Positions 12,001 to 19,800 of a stretch of DNA of 64,000 nucleotides are shown piece by piece; position 1 is the stretch's first letter, and every line of letters begins with the position of its first letter. Made by a program: the position numbers and the translations under genes. This DNA comes from Odontocerum albicorne. Its lineage: Eukaryota; Arthropoda; Insecta; Trichoptera; Odontoceridae. The stretch covers positions 14,112,127 to 14,176,126 of the forward strand of contig OX463852.1 in NCBI GenBank assembly GCA_949825065.1, read 5' to 3'. The notes below the pieces were generated by a model that saw nothing but the letters and a program-made list of their open reading frames with translations, had not been told where the DNA came from and did not search any database.

Positions 12001-14206
12001 TGGAATGGACAGAAATTAAATATTGAGTGAGATAAACGGGGATGGTACCACTGAGTGTTTTTTTAAAACAACAAGAAATGTGAAAATTCCGTCAGTTTTG
12101 ATCAATGCCATCAAAGGTTCCTACAAAAAATTCAAAACTTCAGCTAAGAGTAGTATTAATTTAATATGTTTTGATTAGAGTACTATTTTCTTTTTTCATT
12201 TCAACCTGTGATGTTTTTTTATTACTAATGAATATTTTTATGAATATGGTATTTAACACGTTCACTGCTAAAGACGCCCCTGGGGCGTCAACACATTCTT
12301 TGTAGAGACGCTGATGACGCCCGTTGCGCGTCATTCGATTCTCTTTGTTTGTATGGTATTATTTTTTTCAGTACCTCTACACTATTAATAAACTATTAAT
12401 AAACTATTTTTTTGGTAAGATTTTAAGGTTTCGAAAATATGATTTTTTTCAGTACCTCTACACTATTCTATAAATACATATCGCAGTGAATGTGTTAATG
12501 AAGACCTTCGTAAAAGTAAACGGGGCAGAAAGAACTCGAAACCATATCTCATCCTCTTGAGGTTTTGATTACATTGTTAATCATGTAAGCTTAATATTAT
12601 CTTTGTGTACAAACAATATGGCTTACACAAATCTATCTGATTCAATTGTCAAAATATTCTAATATCTGCATCCCTAAATTATATTATATATGCAATACTT
12701 AACTTACAAAAGCTTTCTGGAAAACAATGTCCAGACACTCTTACACTGCCGACAGCACACTCGCATCGTGGCACGCACGTATCGGAACAATTTGAAATAG
12801 ATTTATTACCCTCAAGGTATGCTTGACAATCAAGCTCAGGACAACCATTTGAACACTCATTCCATACTTCCTCGTAATCACATGAATCTGTAAGGAAATA
12901 ATTATTTACATTACTTGAAATCAGTCATAAAGTACTTTAGGTGAATCAACTACTAAGTGCCATCAGAGATACAGCTCATAACTTTATATTTTGTATGAAA
13001 ATATCAGTGTTACCAATGCAATAAATAATTTAAAGCTTTCACTTGGTGCACATCACCATCTCATGAATGACCATGATTGTTCTGTGATTCAATAGGGTAT
13101 AAAAGAGTGGGCAGATCAAAATGAAGTTGAATCAATGGAATAAAGAAGAACTATCATGCCCATGTAAGTGGTGAGCTGGAGAAAAGATACCACATACAGA
13201 AGTGACGATAGATTCTAAAGGCAGCCAAACTAACCTATGGTTATAGTACTGTGATTAATTGAGTTACTAAGTTACTAAAACTTATTGCATCTGTAAAAAT
13301 GTTAACTAACATCCTCTTTTAACAGGTTAAATCAAATACTTGAAATATAAAAGTAATATTCATTTGTCAAATTCATTGAACTAAAATGTATTTTTTCAGT
13401 TTTGTATCTTTGTACCTTGTTTTTATATTATCTGGGCTCGAGAGCTACCCAATTACCACGGATCGTCAACGCTCTACTACACTATTAAAGCAAAATAAAT
13501 TAATTATTGTGAAATTAAAGCAAATGAAAAAAAAAATCAAGTTGAATTCCAATTGGTCAAAGATAGAGAAGTTATGTTAGAAGCTAAATTGAATTATCAC
13601 ATACAGTTTTTTTTAAGATGTGATCAATTATCTTCAATGATAATATGAAACTTAAACTTTGGCAACACAACTTAGTGATATATATTGTCTATTCTTCTTT
13701 ATGGTGTTGAGATATGGACCTTGAATACCAGAAAGCTAAATACTATAAGCAGGAAACATTCAAAATATGTATTCTTTGGAAAATGCTCAGAATTACTTGG
13801 TATCATTGTATCACAAACAACAAAGTACTTACTGTGTCAAGCAGGTGAAGAATGAGAGTTTTTAAATACCATAAAAGTCCAAAAGATTGCCCATCTTTCA
13901 AGAGGAGAAAAATATTACTTTCAGCAAATAATATTGATCAAGAAAATTGAGCGTTGATGCGAGATTAATAGAAGGTGCTTGTCTTGACTATGCAACATTT
14001 GTGAATTAGATCAAGCTATTCCGCGCAACCTAAGACAGGAATATTTTCTCAGGAACAGTAATCGCTAACGTCAGGGAGACCAGACAGAGCATATGAAGAA
14101 GAAGAATTGATTAAATGACTCACTAATGATTACATTCCTTACCTCTTTGTGATATGCATAGGACCCAAACACTTAAAAATATACCAAAAACAATTAACGT
14201 TTTCAT
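1..14206 (-). CDS. Gene A: secreted multi-TIL-domain serine protease inhibitor (incomplete 3' end)
   Basis: Multi-exon gene; visible coding exons are 14143-14206, 12708-12887, 10408-10572, 9173-9361, 7040-7213, 3156-3338 and <1-36. Exon 1 encodes MKTLIVFGIFLSVWVLC, a signal peptide, so the product is secreted. Each following exon encodes one trypsin-inhibitor-like domain with ten cysteines, the fold stabilised by disulfides C1-C7, C2-C6, C3-C5, C4-C10 and C8-C9 in the Ascaris-type family. All introns are in phase 1. Family knowledge: such proteins block trypsin-, chymotrypsin- or elastase-like proteases in haemolymph or secretions. Domain order and linker lengths match gene B exactly. One junction (exon 4 to 5) needs a GC-AG intron. 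The target proteases are unknown. Confidence 0.9.
920..1574. mobile_element. piggyBac-like MITE with TTAA ends (copy 1)
   Basis: TTAA at 920-923 starts TTAACCCTTCCCTCCCTGTG; the right end read inwards is TTAACCGTTCCCTTCCTGTG, ending at TTAA 1571-1574. Terminal inverted repeats with TTAA duplications are the piggyBac signature. No transposase is visible. A second copy in inverse orientation ends at 39248. It lies in the intron between exons 6 and 7 of gene A. Confidence 0.75.
1760..2335 (-). mobile_element. Non-LTR retrotransposon remnant (reverse-transcriptase C-terminal region)
   Basis: The minus strand reads KKLTVSKQPTRCKLVIDKP followed by IQFKYLGINIS, resembling the post-catalytic YLG segment of insect LINE reverse transcriptases. 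Further left come degraded coding stretches with stops and frame breaks. No intact ORF remains. Clade assignment is uncertain. Confidence 0.6.
2383..2520 (+). mobile_element. tRNA-derived SINE, family 1 (5' part)
   Basis: GAGGTGCATGCCTGAGCGG resembles a pol III A box, and GTCGGTTCGAAATC a B box 40-50 bp later, followed by the conserved body ctcccctcgaatg. Related copies lie at 43890-44047 (minus), 45329-45480 (plus) and 62155-62500 (plus). It is not a functional tRNA: there is no acceptor-stem pairing. Confidence 0.65.
2560..2885 (+). mobile_element. RTE-like LINE 3' end, degenerate
   Basis: Contains remnants of the usual C-terminal region (AAGCTGAATGAAGAAATG, then ggaataccaaggaaagc) and a tail with gatagggaaa followed by the ATGT-rich end agtatgtatg. 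The same tail occurs at 36060-36105 and 47010-47042, which groups these as one LINE family. The reading frame is broken. Confidence 0.55.
3156..3338 (-). CDS. TIL inhibitor gene A, exon 6 (one TIL domain)
   Basis: Acceptor ttttacag at 3339-3342; donor GTAAGC at 3155. The 183-bp exon is phase 1 at both ends. It encodes ten cysteines, with C5-ELE-C6 giving a predicted P1 leucine (second residue after C5, as in honeybee AMCI; inference). It ends ETC, with the last base T joining CC of the next exon. It shares the GFVRDY..PPF motif with the paralogous exon at 20779-20955. Confidence 0.92.
3600..3661. mobile_element. TTAA-MITE end fragment
   Basis: The stretch ggcggattttttcagcacag ending in TTAA resembles the right terminus of the 920-1574 element. 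Only one end is recognisable. Confidence 0.4.
3710..3800 (-). mobile_element. SINE family 2 head fragment
   Basis: Minus-strand tRNA-like head (a B-box-like stretch in ccagcggaaatcaaacccg on the plus strand) similar to the better preserved copy at 47345-47535. Confidence 0.45.
4416..6983 (+). mobile_element. hAT DNA transposon with 8-bp target duplication
   Basis: Flanked by the exact 8-bp duplication GTACAGGT (4408-4415 and 6984-6991). The ends are CAGGGATGTT... and, inverted, TAGGGATTTT..., typical hAT termini. Both subterminal zones carry repeated GCGGATG/CATCCGC motifs (4427-4510 and 6918-6970), probably transposase binding sites. The element sits in the gene A intron between exons 5 and 6 and runs antisense to the gene. 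The exact duplication suggests a fairly recent insertion, although the transposase is broken. Confidence 0.88.
4778..6835 (+). pseudogene. hAT transposase, BED zinc finger type, disrupted
   Basis: 4778-5023 encodes a BED finger: W-x-YF, then C-x2-C (AYCKICNKTF) and H-x4-H (KNHLKSMH). A donor-like GCAGgtaagt at 4995 and an acceptor ttttcttag near 5261 suggest one intron. Later pieces at 5334-5768, 5744-6004 and 6220-6708 are separate frames of the catalytic and insertion domains. Near 6690 the frame breaks again before PSEQLFSSAGLIYEPMRNRL, the conserved hAT C-terminal dimerisation region. Frameshifts and stops make this copy inactive. Confidence 0.85.
7040..7213 (-). CDS. TIL inhibitor gene A, exon 5 (one TIL domain)
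   Basis: 174 bp, phase 1-1; acceptor ttttag at 7214-7215, donor GTAAGT at 7039. Ten cysteines; C5-DDL-C6, predicted P1 aspartate (inference). The closing part reads KCVCNEGYIRL, paralogous to KCVCNAGFVRM at 22241-22420. The donor base C plus GT of exon 6 gives Arg. Confidence 0.92.
7985..8050. repeat. Imperfect hairpin
   Basis: ttttgtattcaccactgttt and the reverse complement aatggtggatacaaaat are separated by about 20 bp. It may be a MITE relic or a chance structure. It lies in the intron just upstream of the mariner insertion. Confidence 0.4.
8140..8949 (-). mobile_element. Internally deleted mariner element
   Basis: Ends GGAGGGTAGTCCAAAAAGTA at 8140 and, inverted, GGAGGCTAGTCAAAAAATGT ending near 8949 form matching terminal inverted repeats. 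At ~810 bp it is shorter than the usual ~1.3 kb: the DNA-binding N-terminus is largely missing. It sits in the gene A GC-AG intron. Confidence 0.8.
8205..8700 (-). pseudogene. Mariner transposase (DD34D), frameshifted and truncated
   Basis: 8205-8573 is open and carries HQDNAPVHT and HSPDLAPSDYFLF, the second and third catalytic aspartates of the DD34D triad. Upstream, around 8600-8680, the block with the first aspartate (FWDARG... and INGEYYANLLQRL) is present but split by a frameshift. The last residues are the family-typical C-terminus near the inverted repeat. No full-length protein is possible. Confidence 0.85.
9173..9361 (-). CDS. TIL inhibitor gene A, exon 4 (one TIL domain, GC donor)
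   Basis: Acceptor tttttag; phase-1 start AG TGC CAA. Ten cysteines if the tenth is built from T (9173) plus GT of exon 5. The only GT donor nearby (9168) would be phase 2 and lead to a stop in exon 5. The alternative T|GCAAGT at 9172 is the classic GC-AG donor consensus, keeps phase 1, and matches the paralogous exon 25563-25754, which ends GAA T|GTGAGT. The C5-C6 loop is enlarged (SIMPGAPS). Confidence 0.85.
10003..10240. repeat. 34-bp minisatellite, about 7 copies
   Basis: Tandem units beginning cttgtattgtgcaggatcca and ending atactagcggtaaa repeat with few substitutions; the last copy is shortened. Intronic, between exons 3 and 4 of gene A. Confidence 0.9.
10408..10572 (-). CDS. TIL inhibitor gene A, exon 3 (one TIL domain)
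   Basis: 165 bp, phase 1-1; acceptor ttattttag, donor GTAAGG. Ten cysteines in the compact standard spacing; CDGTCTKP and MCVCRPGYVRREG are close to CDGTCSQP and TCVCKPGHVRRDN of the paralogous exon 26674-26844. C5-KNN-C6, so predicted P1 Asn (inference). Confidence 0.93.
11096..11250. repeat. Foldback (near-perfect inverted repeat, ~73-bp arms)
   Basis: The left arm starts aattgaatggttgaattaaa and the right arm ends with its exact reverse complement; similarity continues to the centre with short indels in the A/T runs. It could be a foldback MITE. Intronic in gene A. Confidence 0.85.
12253..12498. mobile_element. TTAA-flanked MITE (246 bp)
   Basis: Left end TTAACACGTTCACTGC and right end (inverted) TTAACACATTCACTGC. 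The interior starts with the GC palindrome gacgcccctggggcgtc, striking in AT-rich DNA. TTAA ends point to piggyBac-type mobilisation. Different family from the 920-1574 element. Confidence 0.8.
12708..12887 (-). CDS. TIL inhibitor gene A, exon 2 (first TIL domain)
   Basis: 180 bp, phase 1-1; acceptor ttccttacag, donor GTAAGT. Begins DSCDYEEVWNEC when joined to exon 1 (G+AT = Asp). Ten cysteines with a long C4-C5 loop (QAYLEGNKSISN). Tenth cysteine is split T|GT with exon 3, so C10 is followed immediately by C1 of the next domain, as in gene B. Confidence 0.92.
13660..14100 (+). mobile_element. LINE 3' fragment with (GAA)n-type tail
   Basis: Broken frames carry LLYGVEIWTLNTRKLN, similar to the YGxExWT segment of LINE reverse transcriptases. 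The end gaagaagaagaattg resembles other copies ending in AAG/GAA repeats (39974, and minus-strand copies starting 48917 and 53608). Lies in intron 1 of gene A. Decayed. Confidence 0.55.
14143..14206 (-). CDS. TIL inhibitor gene A, exon 1 (signal peptide)
   Basis: ATG at 14206; MKTLIVFGIFLSVWVLCISQR, a basic residue then a hydrophobic core: a secretion signal. Donor AGAG|GTAAGG, phase 1. Length (64 bp) and phase parallel gene B exon 1 (61 bp). Confidence 0.88.
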
Positions 14207-14252
14207 ATCAAAGTCGAACTATTAGTATTATCTTTTTAATGTATGTTTTCCT

Positions 14253-14289
14253 AGTGAGATAAATAAATTGCATTAATAATTTATTTATA
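14253..14289 (-). promoter_or_regulatory. Putative core promoter of gene A (TATA plus initiator)
   Basis: On the minus strand TATAAATAA begins at 14289 and a TCACT initiator-like site lies ~33 bp downstream (14253-14257), about 50 bp before the ATG. Spacing fits an insect TATA-Inr promoter, but TATA-like strings are frequent in such AT-rich DNA. Confidence 0.35.
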
Positions 14290-14739
14290 AAACTATTCTT
14301 TTTATATGTTTTAATGTATGAAATTAAATAAATAATGAGTACCTCATATTTAGATTTCATGAATTCAAATAAGCTGATAATTTATATTGACTCACGATAA
14401 TTCATTAATACATGAATCAGGGGCTAAAAAAAATAATTTAAAACCGCTATTTATTTAGAAAGTCATGTTTTTATTAATTTTGAAACCTTTACAATAATTA
14501 AAATCAAATACAAATTATACTTTACAAAAGAAAAGGAAACTAATTTCAAATTAAAACAGCAATCATTTTTAAACACATCCAATAAAAATTAATGAAGATT
14601 TGGTATGATGGTACATATTGTTAGGCGAAAAAAGTCTGCATTATCTTAATGTCTCAAATATAGTACATGGAAATATAAGTGTATGTTAAAAGAAAGTAAA
14701 ATTAGGATTTATAAAACATGTATTAAACCTGTAATGACA

Positions 14740-15300
14740 TATTATTGAAACCAGAGCTGATACACAAATGAAGACGCTCTTTAAACCAACGGAAATGAAG
14801 GTCATGCGATTTACAACTGGTAAAACACTCTAAAACAGAATAACAAATAAATAAATAAGAATAACCTGTGAAACCAAAGACATCGTTAGATGGGAAAGAC
14901 AGAGAAGGCGTTTAAGAAGGATGAGACTCAGATAATTTGTATAGTTTGTTTTGAATACTCCATAGAAAACTAAATCACCATGCAGACTCCTAAAGAAGCA
15001 ATTCACATCCCAAGAATAATACAGAAATAACAGATTAAGAATCTACTGTATGAAAAAGATGTACAGCACCGGTACAAAGACTGTAAAATAGGTGGATGGC
15101 TGGCACTCAACCCTCAGAGATTCCGGTTTGCTTCTTGCATTTTTGGTAAAGAGTAGGGTGAATAGATTCCTCTTTGGCGGGTAGAAGTTTGTCAAAATAA
15201 AAACATAGTAGATGTTCCATTAGCTGAGAACATTTTTTTCCATATTTCGTGCCTTATGTTCAGTCCATCACTTATCGTAAGCCCCTTGATTCGACCTTGT
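14740..15300 (+). mobile_element. LINE remnant between genes A and B
   Basis: The frame reads ETRADTQMKTLFKPTEMKVM and RFTTGKTL, resembling the xETRADT...TEMKxLR.ITGKTL region downstream of LINE reverse transcriptases. The part after 15060 (ggtacaaagactgtaaaatag) recurs at 21715-22030, a shared repeat tail. Confidence 0.5.
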
Positions 15301-15854
15301 ATGCCATCATTGCTTGCAAGTGCCACGCATACCACGCGCTGTCTGCGCAGGAAGGGTGTCCAATCGTCTATAGTGATTACTTGCAAAGGTCACGCATAAG
15401 TCGCGAGTAATGGTAAAACACAGGTGATACATTACAACACAACAATGTACAATAATAATTTCACTAACAACTTTAGGAAATAAATTTCCTAATTTCTGTG
15501 ACACATATATCCGATACAGAAAAAGCTGAAGATATGTACTCGTATATGTGTCATACAGATTATTCATAAAAATTACAATTTATTTATTTTTGGAACCCTG
15601 CTAATAATAATTAAAATGAATCGGTAAGTAGGACAACCACGTTAAAAACATCACATTTTAATTATGAAATGTTTGTGACTTGTCATAAAAACAAAGAAGT
15701 CGTGATCTTAAAATATTCAAGAATACAATACTTAACTAAATATAAATGAAATAACAAATTGATGTTTCGTTTATTGTTATATTATGGATTTGAAAAAAGT
15801 TAAAATTTAATGTTTTTATTGAATAATGAATCACAATTGTATTACACTTTCGTC

Positions 15855-16015
15855 ATATACAGAATAATCTGGTGAGCTTATTGTCATGTGACAATCTCTT
15901 CGAACTAACCAGAAAGATGTTAAAGAGACCTTTCATGAAATCAGACAGGAATCCTTTTTAAAAAATCAGGGTTCCAATCCCAACCTGTGGGCTACAAGAT
16001 AAGTGCCTCGTCAAA
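15855..16015 (-). mobile_element. SINE family 2 (degenerate)
   Basis: Similar to 47345-47535: aatctctt...aaccagaaagatgtta and a tRNA-like head in reverse (gggttccaatcccaacctg). The direction is minus, head on the right. Confidence 0.55.
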
Positions 16016-16126
16016 TTATAACTGTAATTGTTTAGTAAAGAAAATACATAAAAAAATATATAACTGAATATTTTAGGCTTAGAATATTTCTGTTTATTTT
16101 ATTCTATTACAATGTAGTATTTTATT

Positions 16127-16548
16127 CGAATTGAATGCTGGACGATGTATAACTCTTACTCTAGGCAACTAGAAACTGCTAAAATGCGCATGCTAAGATG
16201 GTCAGCTGGTGTGTCCCTAAGAGATAAAATAAAAAGCTCACGCATTCGTTAAAGCCTAGGTGTTACAGACATCAACAGCAAGATGGAGGAGAGGCGATTG
16301 AGATGGTATGGGCACGTTGGACGCAGAGCACCCGATCACATTGTGAACCAGGCAATCTCCATGGATCTTCCTCGAATAACAAGCAGAGGAAGACCAAAGA
16401 ATTCATGGGTGGTGCAAAAGGATAACCTGATGCAAAGGCATGGCCTGGGAGACGTAGTCCGGGACAGAAGAGCATGCAACCTGAGGACGAGGAGAGCTGA
16501 CCCCAACAGTCTTCGCAGACAGTGAGTTGGGATGGAGCCAGGGAGAAG
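16127..16548 (+). mobile_element. 5'-truncated LINE (RTE-like) with 18-bp target duplication
   Basis: The flanks ACAATGTAGTATTTTATT at 16109-16126 and 16549-16566 are identical, marking target-primed insertion. The insert encodes AKMRMLRWSAGVSLRDKI, then, after a stop, RRLRWYGHVGRR and RGRPKNSW, the hallmark RT C-terminal motifs of RTE-type LINEs. One stop splits the frame. Intergenic between gene B's 3' end and gene A. Confidence 0.88.
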
Positions 16549-16753
16549 ACAATGTAGTATTTTATTGACCATTAAAAAAGGCTACAAGAGTAATACTCAA
16601 ATTAGAATTTTGACCCACAGTTAATCCAAATAAACCAGTTAAATGAGAATTTAATCTTATATACTAGTATTATCAACAAGAGGTGTACTTACAATATTCA
16701 ATTTTTTTATTAAATTTAAAATAAAAATGCATGTGTTTATTACTAAAATTTGC

Positions 16754-16759
16754 TTTATT
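16754..16759 (-). terminator. Candidate poly(A) signal of gene B
   Basis: Minus-strand AATAAA about 120 bp after the gene B stop; another follows at 16736-16741. Position is sensible, but the hexamer is common in this DNA. Confidence 0.45.
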
Positions 16760-16878
16760 CACACAAAATATAATCAAAAAAACATATTAAACTACATTTA
16801 CTTAACACAATATTTACTCAAAGAAAAGCGATTTTTTTATCAAAGTGATTTCAGCTCTTCTGTTTTAAATCTTCTCAC

Positions 16879-16895
16879 TCATTTCTTTAGGCAAT
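16879..16895 (-). CDS. TIL inhibitor gene B, terminal exon (17 bp coding)
   Basis: A strong polypyrimidine acceptor (tacacttttttcag) precedes AT TGC CTA AAG AAA TGA. Joined to the G of the previous exon it gives D-C-L-K-K-stop and supplies the missing tenth cysteine of domain 7. The frame, acceptor and cysteine all agree, though the exon is tiny. Confidence 0.85.
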
Positions 16896-19800
16896 CTGAA
16901 AAAAGTGTAATAGTTAGATGTTATTATTATATAATATATCTTTCATTATCATCAACAAAAACCTAGATCTATTAGTCTCTGGATATATGCCACCCTCAAG
17001 GATATCCACTCTCTTCTATTATATTTTAGGCTGTTAAATCCACCCTACTTCCACAGTATTCTTATTATCATCTCTATAACTTCATAGGTTCTACTACTGG
17101 TTTAACTGTGAGTTGTGACTTCCATTCAAGTAGTCTCTTGGTTCAACAATGATCGGCTTGTCTAGTTTAATGTCCTGCCCAACTTCATTTAAGTGTAGAT
17201 ATTGTTTGAATCACATTCTTGAAACAGAAAAATTAATTATTGTTATTATTCTATTTTTTTAAACTCTATAGGTCATTAAGACCCAATTAAAATCAAAACA
17301 ACCTCTTCCAGTGCTTGGCTGGTTTTTGAGGAATTCTTATTTTTGTGAAGGGTTTACTGAAATTGCTATATCTAAGTAAATGTTAAAAATATTGCAATGA
17401 TACTTTGTACTATATATATTGTATATTTATTTAAAATACTTTAAGTAGTGTGGTAATTCTAGTGTGGTAACTCTAGTTTAGTGTGGTAATTCTACCAGCA
17501 CTATCATTTGGGGAGAGCTATATCACATTCCTTACACATATACCAGGTCTCACTTCTTGTGTTGTGCTTAGCACATACCATGCAAAGTCTGCAAGGTTTT
17601 TCTTTTTTGTCAGTTGATGGAAAATTCCTTATTCTATTTGAACCCAGAGACTAGTTGGTCTCGAGATTCATATGTCAAAATCTTCAAGATCTGACACTCC
17701 ACTGCAACTGATGATGCAATATCAGAATCTCTACCATAAATCAATTCGTGCACATTTTCATTATCTAGGGTATTGCCTATGTTAGAAATCATGAGTCTAT
17801 CGCTTAAAGATTGAATTTTTCACAAAAAAAATTTGCTAGATGCCAGTAATACGTCCTTTTTTAGAAAATATATGGATCATGGGAAAATATGAGATAATAA
17901 CAGGGGATATTATTTCGACAGCTTGCAAATCTTTATTCAGTAATAAAATATCAATTCGAGAATGATTATTTTTTTAACAGGAATCTTTTTTCTGCCATTA
18001 ACAGTTTAGCAGCTATATATTTTTCATATGAAAAGGCGTTTGACTAGCCTTAAAGTTGTTTATTCATCATTCTGAAGTTGAAGAAGATCCGCTCTAAAGT
18101 TGTTTATTCATCATTCATTACACACAGTTTTTCATCATACTTGGAATGTCGAAAGGTTAACTCACTTTAGCGTTTTTAGAATAAAGATTTTTCAAATAGA
18201 ATACACATTTTTTTCAAACAGATTATCAAAGATGTGTCTGAATATGTCATGATATGTATTTCATCAACTGGCAAAAGAGAAAAACCCTGCAGACTTTGCA
18301 AGGCATGATTATTTGCTAAGCACAAGAAGAGAAATGAGACCCGATACATGTGTAAGGAGTGTGATGTAGCTCGTCACACAGAAAAATGTCGGCAGAATTA
18401 CCAAACTTAACTAAATTATTTAAGTATTTTAAACAAATATACAAGGTTTCATTATTATATTCTTAATATTTACTTAATTACAGTAATTTTAATAAACCCT
18501 TCACAAAAATATAAATTCCTCAAAAGTCAGCTAAGCACTGAGAAAGGTTGTTTTGATTTTGATCGGGTCTTAATGTGTTAATATCTATACAATTTAAAAA
18601 AAAAATTTAATAAGTGTATACCTTGTAGTTTAATGCATCTGCGATCTGTTGCACTTTTGCGAATATATCCTTTTTTACAGAAACATCCTGGGGTGCATTT
18701 AGGATTGCATTTAGGTTTCTGATTAGTACAGGTGGGAGCACAGGCAGGACCACACTTTAAATACTCTTCATTCGCTACCTTGCACTTGACAGCTGAAACA
18801 CGTAGTAACTTGAATAAATATGCTCATATTCTCGCAAACTGACTAGTGGCTGATATACTAAGGAATAGTCTACTTACGACACTCAGAGGGACTGATACAC
18901 TGTCCATTGTGTCTCAGGAACCCTGTCTTGCATGCGCACCCTGGACTGCAGCCAGTACCACAGATAGGAGCCCTGTTGTCACAGGTGGGTGGACAGGAGG
19001 AAGCGCAGCTGACTAACTCTTCATTCCTGCCATTGCACCTTCTTGCTGATAAAAGCAAACAATAATTTATAACTTATATTGGTAAATCTAAGTATAAAGA
19101 GTAATAACAACAACGTCTTGCAGAGTCAAATGTCAATTCCCGCTGTTCACTGTATATATGTAAATAAATAAATAAATATAGGTTTATTGATAGCAACACA
19201 ATATGTACATAATAAATTTAAATATACTTCAAGAACACATAAATTGCAGTGAATACATTAAAGACAGAAGCTATCAAAAGGTCTGGGCTCATCTAATAAC
19301 ATCCCCCCGGCCAAGATACACCCCACCAATATAGGGCGAGCCCAGCCACTGGGAGACCAGACGTTTTTCAGCCCACACCCTATATGTATATACCCTACTA
19401 GATAACCAGATAAATATCTTGCAATCGATCATTGATTGAGCACTGGATGTACAACTCAAGTAACCTTAAAACCTAGAGCCTTAAAATGTATTATAAATAG
19501 AAGGCAGCATCGATCTGCTGATAGAAGGCAGCATCGATCACAAGTATCGGGACTAGGTATAAAATAAATTACCTCTGACTGTTTAGCACTTAAATTTCCA
19601 CTTGCATGGTTGAACAGCTTAACTGAATTAAGTTTAGTACTGTGATGTGGAAGCAATGAAAAACAATCACATTATTATTCCATCAGAGTCCATTGAACGC
19701 TTAAGTGTGGCAACAGGTACAGGCTATTTCATATAATCTGATTGACATACACGTACGTATGTACTCGTACATACTATGTTGCTATTAATAAACCTATATT

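Noticed and set aside
13386..13580. 64-codon plus-strand ORF
   Set aside because: Low-complexity Lys-rich frame in a gene A intron, no start context or homology visible.
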